A DNA stretch of 64,000 nt, taken from assembly GCA_900540085.1 (NCBI GenBank), contig UQEU01000008.1, forward strand, positions 8,094 through 72,093, in the 5' to 3' direction. The notes beneath the pieces were generated by a model. It saw only the letters and a program-made list of their open reading frames with translations. It made no database searches and had not been told where the DNA came from. Within the stretch, counting starts at the first letter, position 1; each line of letters begins with the position of its first letter. The DNA comes from an uncultured Eubacteriales bacterium. GTDB lineage: Bacteria > Bacillota > Clostridia > Oscillospirales > Acutalibacteraceae. The translations under genes and the position numbers were made by a program. Below, piece by piece: positions 51,357-60,499 of the stretch.

Positions 51357-52947
51357 ATATGTTATGACATACGATGTAGGAACAACAGGTATAAAAACCT
51401 GCCTTATCGAAATCAACGAAAAAATCACTATTTTAGGCAGTGATACCTGCGGCTATAATCTCTACATATTTGACAACGGAGGCGCAGAACAAGACGCAGA
51501 TGAATGGTGGGATGCTATGTGCAAAACCACAAAAGCTGTTTTTAAAAAAGTACCGAACATAAAACCCGAGCAAGTTGAAGGTATCTCCTTTTGTTCTCAA
51601 ATGCAGGCACTTGTACTTGTTGACAAAGACGGAAATTGTGTAAGGCGTCCTATGAGTTATATGGACCAAAGAGCAAAGGAAGAACTTAAAAAAGGTATTG
51701 CCCATGGTTTCCAAATAGCAGGTGCAGAAGTAACAAAGCTTTTAAAATATCTTCACTACACAGGCGCAGTATCATCATCTGTAAAAGACCCTGTATGGAA
51801 ATATAAATGGGTTGAAGCAAACGAACCTGAAAATTTCAAAAAAGCTCACAAATGGCTTGATGTTAAAGAATACCTTATTTGCAGATGCAGTAATGAATTC
51901 GTTATGACAGAAGATTCCGCTTTTGCAACACTTCTCTATGATACGAGAAAAGGACATGAGGGTTGGTGCAAACCTGTATGCGATATGCTCGGTGTAGATA
52001 TGAAACACCTTGCTCCGATTAAAAAATCCACTGAAAAAGTCGGAGAAGTAACAGAAAAAGCCGCAAAAGAACTCGGACTTGCTGTCGGCACGGCAGTTTA
52101 CGGCGGTGGCGGCGACGCTTCCCTCATCGGCGTAGGCTCAGGTGCCGTAAATGTAGGAGATACACATATTTACAGCGGTACATCAGGATGGGTATCAACC
52201 GTAACGAACAAACAGGTTGTTGACGCAAACGCAATGATTGCCGCAATTGTAGGTGCAGACACAGGAAAATACAACTACTTTGCAGAACTTGAAACATCTA
52301 ACAAATGCGTTGAATGGGTAAAAGACCACCTTGCACTTGACGAAATAGGCGTTTACCTAAAACACACAAATGTTTCCGAAAGTTTTGAAAAATTACAATT
52401 AAATCTTTACGACTATATGGAAAATGTAATTGACGATATTCCCGCAGGAAGCGGAGGCGTAGTTTTCACTCCGTGGCTTCACGGAAACAGATGTCCGTTT
52501 GAAGACCCGAATGCAGCCGGAATGTTTTTCAACATCAAACTCGAAACAGGAAAAACAGAACTTATAAGAGCAGTTGTTGAAGGTATATGCTTCCACATGA
52601 GATGGATGCTCGAATGTCAGGCTAAAAAAGTTAAAACATCTGACCCCGTAAGATTTTGCGGCGGCGGTGCGCTCGGAGCAGTTACCTGTCAAATTCTTTC
52701 AGATATTCTTCAAAGAGATATAGAAGTTGTTGACAGCCCGCAAAATGTAGGTGCAGTAGGTGCTGCCGCTTGTATAGCCGTAGGTATGGGTATCATTCCG
52801 TCAATCAGCGAAGTAAAAAAACTCATTCCTGCAAAACTCGTTTATCATCCGAACAAAGCGAACAAAGAAGTATATGACAGAAACTACAAAGTTTTCAAAA
52901 ACTTACATAAGGCAAACAAAAAGAATTTTGAAATACTTAATTCTTAA
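51349..52947 (+). CDS. FGGY-family carbohydrate kinase
   Basis: This 532-residue kinase belongs to the FGGY family (xylulokinase/glycerol-kinase fold): YDVGTTGIKTCLIE (phosphate loop, 7-20), EGISFCSQMQALVLVD, SYMDQRA, then in the C-terminal lobe GGGDASLIGVGSGAV, SGTSGWV, CGGGALGAVTCQILSDIL and NVGAVGAAACIAVGMG. It should phosphorylate a free sugar or ketose. The ATG at 51349 has AAGGGGG upstream and overlaps the TetR stop by eight bases. With the aldolase and aminotransferase on the other side it suggests a kinase-aldolase catabolic route. Confidence 0.93.
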   Translation: MSKYVMTYDVGTTGIKTCLIEINEKITILGSDTCGYNLYIFDNGGAEQDADEWWDAMCKTTKAVFKKVPNIKPEQVEGISFCSQMQALVLVDKDGNCVRRPMSYMDQRAKEELKKGIAHGFQIAGAEVTKLLKYLHYTGAVSSSVKDPVWKYKWVEANEPENFKKAHKWLDVKEYLICRCSNEFVMTEDSAFATLLYDTRKGHEGWCKPVCDMLGVDMKHLAPIKKSTEKVGEVTEKAAKELGLAVGTAVYGGGGDASLIGVGSGAVNVGDTHIYSGTSGWVSTVTNKQVVDANAMIAAIVGADTGKYNYFAELETSNKCVEWVKDHLALDEIGVYLKHTNVSESFEKLQLNLYDYMENVIDDIPAGSGGVVFTPWLHGNRCPFEDPNAAGMFFNIKLETGKTELIRAVVEGICFHMRWMLECQAKKVKTSDPVRFCGGGALGAVTCQILSDILQRDIEVVDSPQNVGAVGAAACIAVGMGIIPSISEVKKLIPAKLVYHPNKANKEVYDRNYKVFKNLHKANKKNFEILNS

Positions 52948-52953
52948 TTTCAA

Positions 52954-52990
52954 TAAAAAAGGTTCCGATTTTTAATCGGAACCTTTTATT
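52954..52990. terminator. Bidirectional terminator
   Basis: Stem AAAAAAGGTTCCGATT / AATCGGAACCTTTTATTTT between the converging kinase and hydrogenase genes. Confidence 0.9.
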
Positions 52991-54412
52991 TTATATTTCT
53001 ATATCTTTTGACTCAACATTTTTAACAATTTTTTCTGCTTTGGCAGTTTTAGCATAGTTATCTATTCTGATTTTATGAGTTTCCATATGTGTTAAACAAC
53101 CTGCACCGCCTATACATCCGCCAAGACACGCCATACCTTCAATGAAATTCTTATCAAGCACGCCTTTCGAAGCTTTAAGCAGATTTGTACGGCACTCGCC
53201 TATTCCGTTTGAACTTATTGCTTTAAGTTCAAAATCTTCATATCCGAGTTCGTCAAGTGCTTCGTCAACAGCCTCTGCAAGTCCTCCGCAGCGGGCAAAA
53301 ATTCTTCCGTAAAAAGTTGCGGTGTCAAGTGCTGTTTCCTCAAGAGTTGTAATATCTATATCCTTTGAGCCAAACAATGCCTGAAGTTCTTGGAAAGTAA
53401 TAACGCAGTCAACATATTTTTTAACTTCTTCTTTTTGAACTTCCATTTTTTTTGCAGTACACGGACCTATAAATACAACCTTTGCATCAGGATGAGAAAT
53501 TTTAATTTCTTTAGAAACTGTTGCCATAGGAGAAAGATTTGTCGAAATACTGTCTTTTAATTTAGGAAATGCCTTTTCTGTATATGAAACAAAAGCAGGA
53601 CAGCAAGAAGATGTCAAAAATCCTTTTTCAGCAAGTTCTTTTGCCTCTTTATATGCAACCATATCTGCACCGAGAGCAGCCTCGATAATATGACTGAAAC
53701 CGAGTTTCTTAATTCCTGTAAGAACCTGTCCGAGTTTAGCGTAAGTAAACTGACTTGCAATGGCAGGAGCTATAACTGCATACACATCGCTGTCGCTTTT
53801 AAGCATCTTTATAGCTTCAAGTACATAGGACTTTTCTCCGATTGCACCGAACGGACATTTATAACTGCAAGCACCACAGGAAATACACTTATCATTATCT
53901 ATATGTGCAGCGTTATTTTCACCTTTTGATATTGCTTTAATCTGACAAGCACTTTCACAAGGTCTGATAAAATTGCTGATAGCAGAATACGGGCATACTT
54001 TTGCACACTGTCCGCAGTTAACACACTTATCTTTATCAATATGAGCTTTTAAATTTTCGTCAAATGTAATTGCGTTTCTCGGGCAAACAGACTCGCAATG
54101 ATGGGCAATACATCCACGACAAGTGCTTGTAACTTCATAGCCTGATGTGGGACACTCATCACAAGCAATATCTATTACCTCAACGACATTTGGATTTTCA
54201 CTGTCCCCGCCCATAGCAAGTTTTATTCTTTCCTGAACAATAGCACGCTCTTTATACACGCAGCAACGCATTGTAGGAACATCCTTAGGAACAATTATTT
54301 TAGGAATGTCAGTAACTTTTTCGAGAAGATTGTCTTCCCATGCCGCACGGGCAACTTCCTTTATAACATTGTACTTTAAAAGCTGAACTTTTGAGTCAAA
54401 TTTTCTGTCCAT
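52991..54412 (-). CDS. [FeFe] hydrogenase of the ferredoxin-like, non-prototypical group
   Basis: This protein of about 473 residues has several Cys-rich cluster sites (CDECPTSG, STCRGCIAHHCESVC, CVNCGQCAKVCP, CISCGACSYKCP), then the H-cluster domain. The three H-cluster motifs are TSSCCPAF (prototype TSCSPGW), GPCTAKKME (prototype MPCTAKK) and ACLGGCIGGAGC (prototype PGGCxxGGGQ). These variants match the group B monomeric [FeFe] enzymes rather than the bidirectional HydA, so the role could be H2 evolution from ferredoxin or sensing. The ATG at 54412 is preferred; GTG codons lie at 54424 and 54421. Confidence 0.88.
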   Translation of the reverse strand: MDRKFDSKVQLLKYNVIKEVARAAWEDNLLEKVTDIPKIIVPKDVPTMRCCVYKERAIVQERIKLAMGGDSENPNVVEVIDIACDECPTSGYEVTSTCRGCIAHHCESVCPRNAITFDENLKAHIDKDKCVNCGQCAKVCPYSAISNFIRPCESACQIKAISKGENNAAHIDNDKCISCGACSYKCPFGAIGEKSYVLEAIKMLKSDSDVYAVIAPAIASQFTYAKLGQVLTGIKKLGFSHIIEAALGADMVAYKEAKELAEKGFLTSSCCPAFVSYTEKAFPKLKDSISTNLSPMATVSKEIKISHPDAKVVFIGPCTAKKMEVQKEEVKKYVDCVITFQELQALFGSKDIDITTLEETALDTATFYGRIFARCGGLAEAVDEALDELGYEDFELKAISSNGIGECRTNLLKASKGVLDKNFIEGMACLGGCIGGAGCLTHMETHKIRIDNYAKTAKAEKIVKNVESKDIEI

Positions 54413-54463
54413 ATTTTCCACCACACATAAAAAACAGTTAAAATATAATATAGGTTTTAAATC

Positions 54464-54492
54464 ATTTTATTTTAATAAATACAATTTGTCAA
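54464..54492 (-). promoter_or_regulatory. Sigma-A promoter of the hydrogenase gene
   Basis: On the minus strand TTGACA (54487-54492), 17 bases, TAAAAT (54464-54469), about 50 bases above the ATG. It lies just after the DUF2130 gene, so the hydrogenase is transcribed on its own. Confidence 0.7.
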
Positions 54493-54501
54493 GTGGGATA
54501 T

Positions 54502-55893
54502 TTAACCGTTTTTTAAATTTTCAAACTTTGACTGCATAGTAGGATTGCCTTTTGTTAACTTCTTGATTGTAACATCTTCAATTTTATTGTTAGCAGTTCT
54601 TAAATGATTGTCAGATTTTGTTAAATTTTCTTTTATTTTTTGCAAATGCTCAATAGATTTGTCTATTTCTTTTATTGCATCAATAAATCTGTCGTGAGCG
54701 TAATAATAATTTCTTGAAAAACTGTCTTTAAATTCCATAAGATTGTTTTCAAAATTTGTAATATCTATATTTTGATTTCTTATTTCAACCAATTCCTGCT
54801 TATATTTCAATGAATTCAATGCTGCGTTTCTGAGCAATGTAATCATCGGAATAAAAAACTGCGGTCTTATTACATACATTTTTTCATATCTGTACGACAC
54901 ATCGACTATTCCGGAATTATAAAACTCGTCGTCTGCTTCAAGCAACGATACAAGAACTGCATATTCACAATTCTTCTCATTTCTGTCCTTGTCCAATTCT
55001 TTGAAAAAGTCTTCGTTCTTATGTTTTGTTGCAGTAGTTTCCATTTCATTTTTCATTTCAAACATTATAGAAATGATTTCCACGCCGTTTTCATCAAACT
55101 CTTTAAATATATAGTCGCCTTTACTTCCGCTTCTTGCGTCATTGTCTTTTTCAAAATACGCATTTTTAAAAGCAGTCGCACGAAGTTTGTTGAACTCATT
55201 TTCACAATGCCGTTCAAGACTTTCCCCTACCATTTTTGTTGATTGTCGGGCTTTAAAATCTTTATAGTATCCTATTAATTCGTCTTTGTCCTTTAATTCC
55301 TTTTCAAATTTTTCTTTTATTGCATTTTCCTTGATTTTATACTCATTTTCCGCACTGTTGAATTTTGAATTTAATGCAATGATTTCTTGTTCTTTTATAT
55401 TCAATTCTTGATTTTTTTCTGCAATCGCTTTTGAAACAGCCAAATCTTGTTCTGAATTTTTTGTAGCAATTTGCATTTTCAAATTTGAAATTTCCTGTTC
55501 TTTTTTTGCAATTTCATCTTTCAAACGCAATTCCATCTTGTTTATATCTGTTTCCAAACGAGATTGTAATTGTTGAATTTTAGAATTGCTTTCATATAAC
55601 TGTTTTTGAGATTTTTCAGTTAATTCTCTGTCTTTTTCATTTACTGCTTTTTCAATTTCCAAAGCCATTTTACTTTCTGTCGATTTCAATTTTTCTTTAA
55701 GAGAATTAATAATATTTTCGCTTTCGGCATTTGCCAATTTAAGTGCCGATTGTTTTTCGTTTTTTATTGCATTTTCTCTTTGCGCCAACTCTTTTTCAAA
55801 CTCTTCATCTCTGACTTGTTTTAAAATAGCGGCATAGCCGGACTCATCTACTTGAAACATTTTACCGCAATTAGGACACTTTATTTCTTTCAT
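54502..55893 (-). CDS. DUF2130 coiled-coil protein
   Basis: The 463-residue protein has an N-terminal CPNCG half zinc-ribbon (5-9), a long coiled coil (about 25-215, rich in Glu/Lys heptads), and a C-terminal DUF2130 domain with GESLERHCENEFNKL, ARSGSKGDYIF, FEMKNEMETTATKHKNEDFFKEL and YVIRPQFFIPMITLLRNAA. The D-x-K/E-x-K pattern of this domain resembles nuclease-like folds but no activity is known. No functional neighbour is evident; it is divergent from the ABC exporter gene. Confidence 0.9.
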   Translation of the reverse strand: MKEIKCPNCGKMFQVDESGYAAILKQVRDEEFEKELAQRENAIKNEKQSALKLANAESENIINSLKEKLKSTESKMALEIEKAVNEKDRELTEKSQKQLYESNSKIQQLQSRLETDINKMELRLKDEIAKKEQEISNLKMQIATKNSEQDLAVSKAIAEKNQELNIKEQEIIALNSKFNSAENEYKIKENAIKEKFEKELKDKDELIGYYKDFKARQSTKMVGESLERHCENEFNKLRATAFKNAYFEKDNDARSGSKGDYIFKEFDENGVEIISIMFEMKNEMETTATKHKNEDFFKELDKDRNEKNCEYAVLVSLLEADDEFYNSGIVDVSYRYEKMYVIRPQFFIPMITLLRNAALNSLKYKQELVEIRNQNIDITNFENNLMEFKDSFSRNYYYAHDRFIDAIKEIDKSIEHLQKIKENLTKSDNHLRTANNKIEDVTIKKLTKGNPTMQSKFENLKNG

Positions 55894-55925
55894 ACGATAT
55901 TCCCCTTAAACAACTGTTTTACTGA

Positions 55926-55934
55926 TTATAACAT
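55926..55934 (-). promoter_or_regulatory. Extended -10 promoter of the DUF2130 gene
   Basis: On the minus strand TGT-TATAAT is an extended -10 element, about 33 bases above the start. The TTGACT further up is 22 bases away and too distant to be a normal -35. Confidence 0.5.
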
Positions 55935-55973
55935 ATTTTTTTAAAATTAAAAAGTCAAATGGAAAATTCAATT

Positions 55974-56001
55974 TTGCATTTTTGTCGCCTTATGATATAA
56001 T
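55974..56001 (+). promoter_or_regulatory. Promoter of the ABC exporter gene
   Basis: TTGCAT (55974-55979), 16 bases, TATAAT (55996-56001), 27 bases before the ATG. Divergent from the DUF2130 promoter. Confidence 0.6.
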
Positions 56002-56027
56002 TATAAAAAATAAAAAAGAGGTAAAAT

Positions 56028-57737
56028 ATGTTCAAAAGATTTATAAGTTATTACAAACCGCACAAAAAAATATTTATACTTGATATGTTGGCGTCGTTTA
56101 CCGTATCGTTTATCGGAATTGTTTACCCGATAGTTACGAGAACAATGCTTAACGATTTGATACCTAACAAAAAATTTAAAATGATTTTTATTTTCGGTAC
56201 TGCACTTTTAACACTTTATTTTATCAGAATGTTGCTCAATTTTTTCATACAGTATCAAGGTCATATAATGGGTGTAAAAATGCAGGCTCAAATGAGACAC
56301 GATATGTTCACTCATCTCGAAAAACTGCCGTACAGTTTCTACGATAATCACGAAACGGGAAAACTGATGTCAAGAATGACAAACGATTTAATGGATATAA
56401 GCGAACTTGCTCATCACGGACCGGAAAACTTAATCGTATCTACAATCACAATACTTACTTCATTCATCTATCTTTCAACAATAAATATTTGGCTTACACT
56501 AATCATTTTTATATGTGTTCCTTTTCTTGTGATAATAAGCGTTTTGCTCAAAAACAGAATGAAAGACGCATTTATGAGAAGCAGAAAATCAATAGCGAAA
56601 ATCAACGCCGATTTAGAAAGCAGTATTTCGGGAATTCGTGTTACAAAAGCATTCACAAATGCTGAAAAAGAAACCGAGAAGTTTGAAAAAGGCAATGAAG
56701 AATTTGTTAAATCAAGAAAAGACGCATACAAAGCAATGGGACAATTCCATTCAACAACATCTTTTGTAACCGATATTTTCAATGTAATTGTTTTAATTGC
56801 AGGCGGAATTTTTCTTTATAAAGGCAAAATAACTTTCGCCGACTATTCTGCGTTTATTGTTTCCGTTAACTTATTTTTAACGCCTGTTACAACACTCATC
56901 AATTTTATGGAGCAATACCAAAACGGTGTTACAGGTTTTGAACGCTTTATTGAAATTATGGATACAAAACCCGAAAAAGACAAAGACAATGCCAAAAACA
57001 TTGAAAAATTAAACGGAAACATTGAATTTGAAAATGTTTCTTACGGATATGACGGCGAAAAAAATGTTTTAAAAAACATTAACCTTAAAATAAATCAAGG
57101 GCAGACATTTGCACTTGTCGGTTCAAGCGGCGGAGGCAAAACTACAATCTGCCATTTAATTCCAAAATTTTACACCGTTAAAAACGGAAAAATAAAAATC
57201 GACGGCTATGATATAAACGATATTACGGCGGACAGTCTGCGAAAAAATATAGGAATTGTTCAACAGGATGTTTACCTTTTCAATTCGAGCATAAAGGAAA
57301 ACATTTTATACGGAAGACTTGACGCAACTGACGAAGAAGTGATTGAAGCCGCTAAAAAAGCAAATATTCACGACTATATCGTATCGCTTGAAAACGGATA
57401 CGAAACACAGATTGGCGAGCGAGGCGTTAAACTTTCGGGTGGTCAAAAACAGCGTTTGAGTATAGCAAGAGTCTTTTTAAAAAATCCGTCAATTCTTATT
57501 TTAGACGAGGCAACAAGCGCACTCGACAATGCAACCGAAACACTTATACAAAACGCACTCAACGAACTTTGCAAAGGAAGAACAACCATAGTTGTTGCAC
57601 ACAGACTTTCAACAATCAAAAACGCCGATGAAATAGCAGTTGTTTCCGACGGCAAAATCATTGAAAAAGGCACTCACGATGAATTGCTGAACTTAAACTG
57701 CGAATACGCAAAATTGTACAAATCACAATTTGAGTAA
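56028..57737 (+). CDS. ABC exporter (fused membrane and ATPase domains)
   Basis: This 569-residue half-transporter has a six-helix membrane domain (about 1-310) and an ATPase domain: Walker A GSSGGGKTT near 364, Q-loop in GIVQQDVYLFNSSI, signature KLSGGQKQRLSIARV near 469, Walker B ILILDEATSALD, and switch His in VVAHRLSTI. It is of the MsbA/BmrA type and should work as a homodimer that exports lipids or drugs. No partner gene is beside it, which supports a homodimer. Confidence 0.95.
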   Translation: MFKRFISYYKPHKKIFILDMLASFTVSFIGIVYPIVTRTMLNDLIPNKKFKMIFIFGTALLTLYFIRMLLNFFIQYQGHIMGVKMQAQMRHDMFTHLEKLPYSFYDNHETGKLMSRMTNDLMDISELAHHGPENLIVSTITILTSFIYLSTINIWLTLIIFICVPFLVIISVLLKNRMKDAFMRSRKSIAKINADLESSISGIRVTKAFTNAEKETEKFEKGNEEFVKSRKDAYKAMGQFHSTTSFVTDIFNVIVLIAGGIFLYKGKITFADYSAFIVSVNLFLTPVTTLINFMEQYQNGVTGFERFIEIMDTKPEKDKDNAKNIEKLNGNIEFENVSYGYDGEKNVLKNINLKINQGQTFALVGSSGGGKTTICHLIPKFYTVKNGKIKIDGYDINDITADSLRKNIGIVQQDVYLFNSSIKENILYGRLDATDEEVIEAAKKANIHDYIVSLENGYETQIGERGVKLSGGQKQRLSIARVFLKNPSILILDEATSALDNATETLIQNALNELCKGRTTIVVAHRLSTIKNADEIAVVSDGKIIEKGTHDELLNLNCEYAKLYKSQFE

Positions 57738-57745
57738 AAAATTTT

Positions 57746-57786
57746 CAAGAACATAAAACTTATAAAAGTTTTATGTTCTTGTTTTT
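57746..57786 (+). terminator. Terminator of the ABC exporter gene
   Basis: Perfect stem CAAGAACATAAAACTT / AAGTTTTATGTTCTTG with a four-base loop, then TTTTTCT. Confidence 0.92.
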
Positions 57787-57827
57787 CTATACAAAAAAGC
57801 ACTCTGTTTTCTTAATTGCTTATTTAA

Positions 57828-57856
57828 TTGATATTTTATTTTTATTATGATATTAT
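57828..57856 (+). promoter_or_regulatory. Promoter of the V-M-R restriction cassette
   Basis: TTGATA (57828-57833), 17 bases, TATTAT (57851-57856), about 30 bases before vsr. The -10 is TATTATAAAG, so TATAAA is an alternative. No separate controller protein gene is present. Confidence 0.6.
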
Positions 57857-57886
57857 AAAGTAATAAAATCTGAAGCGGTATTTAAT

Positions 57887-58306
57887 ATGGATAATCACAC
57901 ACCTGAACAACTACATAAAAACATGAAAGCCATTAAATCAAAAGATACAAAAATTGAAATAATATTGAGAAAAGAGCTTTGGTCACGAGGTTTGCGTTAT
58001 CAAAAAAATTCCAAGAAAGTATTCGGGAAACCGGATATCGTCTTTCTTGGCAAAAAAGTTGCTGTTTTTTGCGACAGCGAATTTTGGCACGGATATGATT
58101 GGGAAAACAGAAAATATGACTTTAAGTCAAATCAAGAATTTTGGATTCCCAAAATTGAACGAAATATGGAAAGAGATAGTGAAGTTAATGAAATACTTAA
58201 AAGTTCAGGTTGGACAGTTTTGAGATTTTGGGGAAATGACATAAAAAAGAATTTACAGGCGTGTGTCGATGAAATTGAGAGGACGGTAAAAAATAAAAAT
58301 GGTTAA
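57887..58306 (+). CDS. vsr: Very-short-patch repair endonuclease (Vsr)
   Basis: Vsr nicks DNA at T-G mismatches made when 5-methylcytosine deaminates, so it protects the sequence of methylated sites. The 139-residue protein has the start HTPEQLHKNMKAIKSKDTKIE, the block LRYQKNSKKVFGKPDIVF with the active-site Asp, and VAVFCDSEFWHGYDW with the following Glu and His. It overlaps the methylase gene by eight bases, which places it in the same functional unit. A codon-sized weak ribosome site (GCGGTATTTAAT) precedes the ATG. Confidence 0.95.
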   Translation: MDNHTPEQLHKNMKAIKSKDTKIEIILRKELWSRGLRYQKNSKKVFGKPDIVFLGKKVAVFCDSEFWHGYDWENRKYDFKSNQEFWIPKIERNMERDSEVNEILKSSGWTVLRFWGNDIKKNLQACVDEIERTVKNKNG

Positions 58307-59303
58307 ATATAAATCAATTGATTTATTTGCGGGTATCGGCGGTATTCGTCTTGGTTTTGACAGAGCTTTTGGTGATGAAATCAACACGGTTTTTGTCAGC
58401 GAATGGGATGAACACGCTCAAAAAACATACAAAGCCAATTTCAAAGATGATTTTGATATTGCCGGAGATATAACAAAAATTGATGAAAAAGAGGTTCCGC
58501 AATTCGATATTTGTCTTGCGGGTTTTCCTTGTCAGGCGTTTAGTCTTGCGGGAAAAAGACAAGGTTTTGATGATAATTACAAAGGACTTTGCAGAGGAAC
58601 TTTATTTATGGATGTTGCAAGAATTTGCGAATATCATAAACCGAAAGTGATTTTTTGTGAAAATGTTAAAGGACTTAAAATTCACGACAGAGGAAGAACT
58701 TTCGGAATAATTAAAAAGACATTTGAAGATTTGGGATATAAAGTGTTCAGTGATGTTTTAAACAGTAAAGATTTCGGAGTTCCTCAAAACAGAGAAAGAA
58801 TATATATTGTCGCTTTCAGAAATGATGTGGCACCGGAAAATTTCAAATTTCCAAACGCCACAGATGATACAAAAAGACTTAAGGATATTATTGAAGAAAA
58901 ACCTGTTCCTGCCAAATACTATTTGAGTGATGTTTATGTTGAAACATTGAGAAGGCACAAAGCCCGTCACGAAGCCAAAGGTAACGGTTTCGGCTATGAA
59001 ATTCGTGAATGGAACGGTATTGCAGGTGCTATTGTATGCGGAGGGATGGGGAGAGAACGAAACCTTCTAATTGATAAACGACAAAAGGATTTGACACCTA
59101 CAACACATATTAAGGGCGAGATTAATAAAGAAGGTATCAGAAAAATGACACCGAGAGAATGGGCTCGTCTGCAAGGCTTTCCCGATACTTTTAACCTTCC
59201 GCTTGCCGATGTCCACTTATATAAACAATTCGGAAACAGCGTAACAGTAAATGTTATCGAAGCGATTGCAAAACAGATTAAGGAGGTACTTGATAATGCC
59301 TAA
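58299..59303 (+). CDS. C5-cytosine DNA methyltransferase, M.HpaII-like
   Basis: This 334-residue methylase has the SAM motif FAGIGGIRLGFD (10-21), catalytic Cys78 in AGFPCQAFSLAGKRQGF, FCENVKGL (ENV motif), VPQNRERIYIVAF, and after the recognition domain QFGNSVTVNVIEAI. Recognition-domain blocks LRRHKARHEAKGNGFGYEI, GGMGRERNLLID, and MTPREWARLQGFPD closely resemble M.HpaII as I recall it, so methylation of the inner C of CCGG is likely. It overlaps both neighbours by eight bases. Confidence 0.93.
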   Translation: MVKYKSIDLFAGIGGIRLGFDRAFGDEINTVFVSEWDEHAQKTYKANFKDDFDIAGDITKIDEKEVPQFDICLAGFPCQAFSLAGKRQGFDDNYKGLCRGTLFMDVARICEYHKPKVIFCENVKGLKIHDRGRTFGIIKKTFEDLGYKVFSDVLNSKDFGVPQNRERIYIVAFRNDVAPENFKFPNATDDTKRLKDIIEEKPVPAKYYLSDVYVETLRRHKARHEAKGNGFGYEIREWNGIAGAIVCGGMGRERNLLIDKRQKDLTPTTHIKGEINKEGIRKMTPREWARLQGFPDTFNLPLADVHLYKQFGNSVTVNVIEAIAKQIKEVLDNA

Positions 59304-60387
59304 ATTATCCGGCAATAAGGGCGAATGGAGTGAGATTTATGCGTTTCTTCGTTTACTTGAAGTAAAAAAATTATATGCAGCAGATGCCGAACTGAACAAG
59401 AAAGATTATATGTTTTATAACATAATCAACATTATCCGTACCGAGCCTATCGGTACACTGGAGTTCAGAATTAACAGAGCCTTTGACACAGTGTCCGTTA
59501 TCAAAACAGATACCGGAAATGTATTGCTTACATTACCTTGCGATGAATTCAAAGTTGCCGCAGATACTCTTTACAATGAAATAATAGATGCAAAAACTTC
59601 TGCTTTTGAATTACCGGATACTGAAGAATTTTTAGACCATCTTAATATCGGTGTGCTCAAAGCAAAATCAACTGATAAAGCCGATATAAGAATTAAAATT
59701 CATGATATAAACACCGGATACGAAACCATTCAAGGTTTCAGCATAAAATCCAGATTAGGCAGTCCGTCAACACTTGTTAATGCAGGAAAAACAACTAATT
59801 TTGTATTTGAAGTAATCGGCAATATAAATGATGCTGTTATGACTGAATTCAATACTTGTTCTAAAAAATTCAAGGATAGATTTGATGTATTAAACAACAA
59901 TTCTTGCGAAATAAAATACAATTCAATGGATAACAATATCTTTGAAAGCAATTTACAATTGATTGACGGTGATCTCCCAAAAATTTGTGCTTATATGCTT
60001 AAAGAATATTATTCGTCAGGAGTAAATACCGTAAAGAATTCTCTTGAAGCATTGAGTATAAATAATCCTATCGGATATGACTTATCAAAAGGTCATCCGT
60101 TTTATGAATATAAATTCAAAAAGTTTCTTGCTGAATGTGCACTCGGTATGCTTCCGTCAAAAGTTTGGGACGGAACGGCAGATGCAACAGGCGGATATAT
60201 TATAGTCAGAGAAGACGGAGAAGTATTGTGTTATCATTTGTTTAACAGAAATGAATTCGAAACTTATTTGATAAACAACACTAAATTTGAAACTGCAAGT
60301 ACATCTCGCCATGAATTTGGTTCAATATATAAAGAGTATGATAAATATTACATAAAACTAAATTTGCAGGTAAGATTTATTAAATAA
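59296..60387 (+). CDS. HpaII-type restriction endonuclease
   Basis: The 363-residue protein begins MPKLSGNKGEWSEIYAFLRLL and YAADAELNKK, which matches the HpaII restriction endonuclease family (cuts C/CGG). Later blocks GFSIKSRLGSPSTLVNAG and GYIIVREDGEVLCYHLFNRNEF fit a full-length enzyme (R.HpaII is about 358 residues). The start is the ATG at 59296, nine bases after AAGGAGG; a TTG-led extension of 15 codons lies inside the methylase gene and is rejected. Its gene is the last of the V-M-R cassette, so the methylase is made first. Catalytic residues could not be assigned by eye. Confidence 0.88.
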   Translation: MPKLSGNKGEWSEIYAFLRLLEVKKLYAADAELNKKDYMFYNIINIIRTEPIGTLEFRINRAFDTVSVIKTDTGNVLLTLPCDEFKVAADTLYNEIIDAKTSAFELPDTEEFLDHLNIGVLKAKSTDKADIRIKIHDINTGYETIQGFSIKSRLGSPSTLVNAGKTTNFVFEVIGNINDAVMTEFNTCSKKFKDRFDVLNNNSCEIKYNSMDNNIFESNLQLIDGDLPKICAYMLKEYYSSGVNTVKNSLEALSINNPIGYDLSKGHPFYEYKFKKFLAECALGMLPSKVWDGTADATGGYIIVREDGEVLCYHLFNRNEFETYLINNTKFETASTSRHEFGSIYKEYDKYYIKLNLQVRFIK

Positions 60388-60499
60388 TTTAAAATACAAT
60401 AATTGTGTAAGTTCTTCAAATAATAATCATTTGTAAAATAAATATTTATTAACTTTACAAAGCAGCACAAATCTTCCGAAAACAACAACGGAGAAATTT

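Noticed and set aside
59251..59295. Upstream start of the HpaII-type endonuclease
   Set aside because: The TTG-led extension lies in the methylase gene, lacks a ribosome site, and the family starts at MPKLSG after AAGGAGG.
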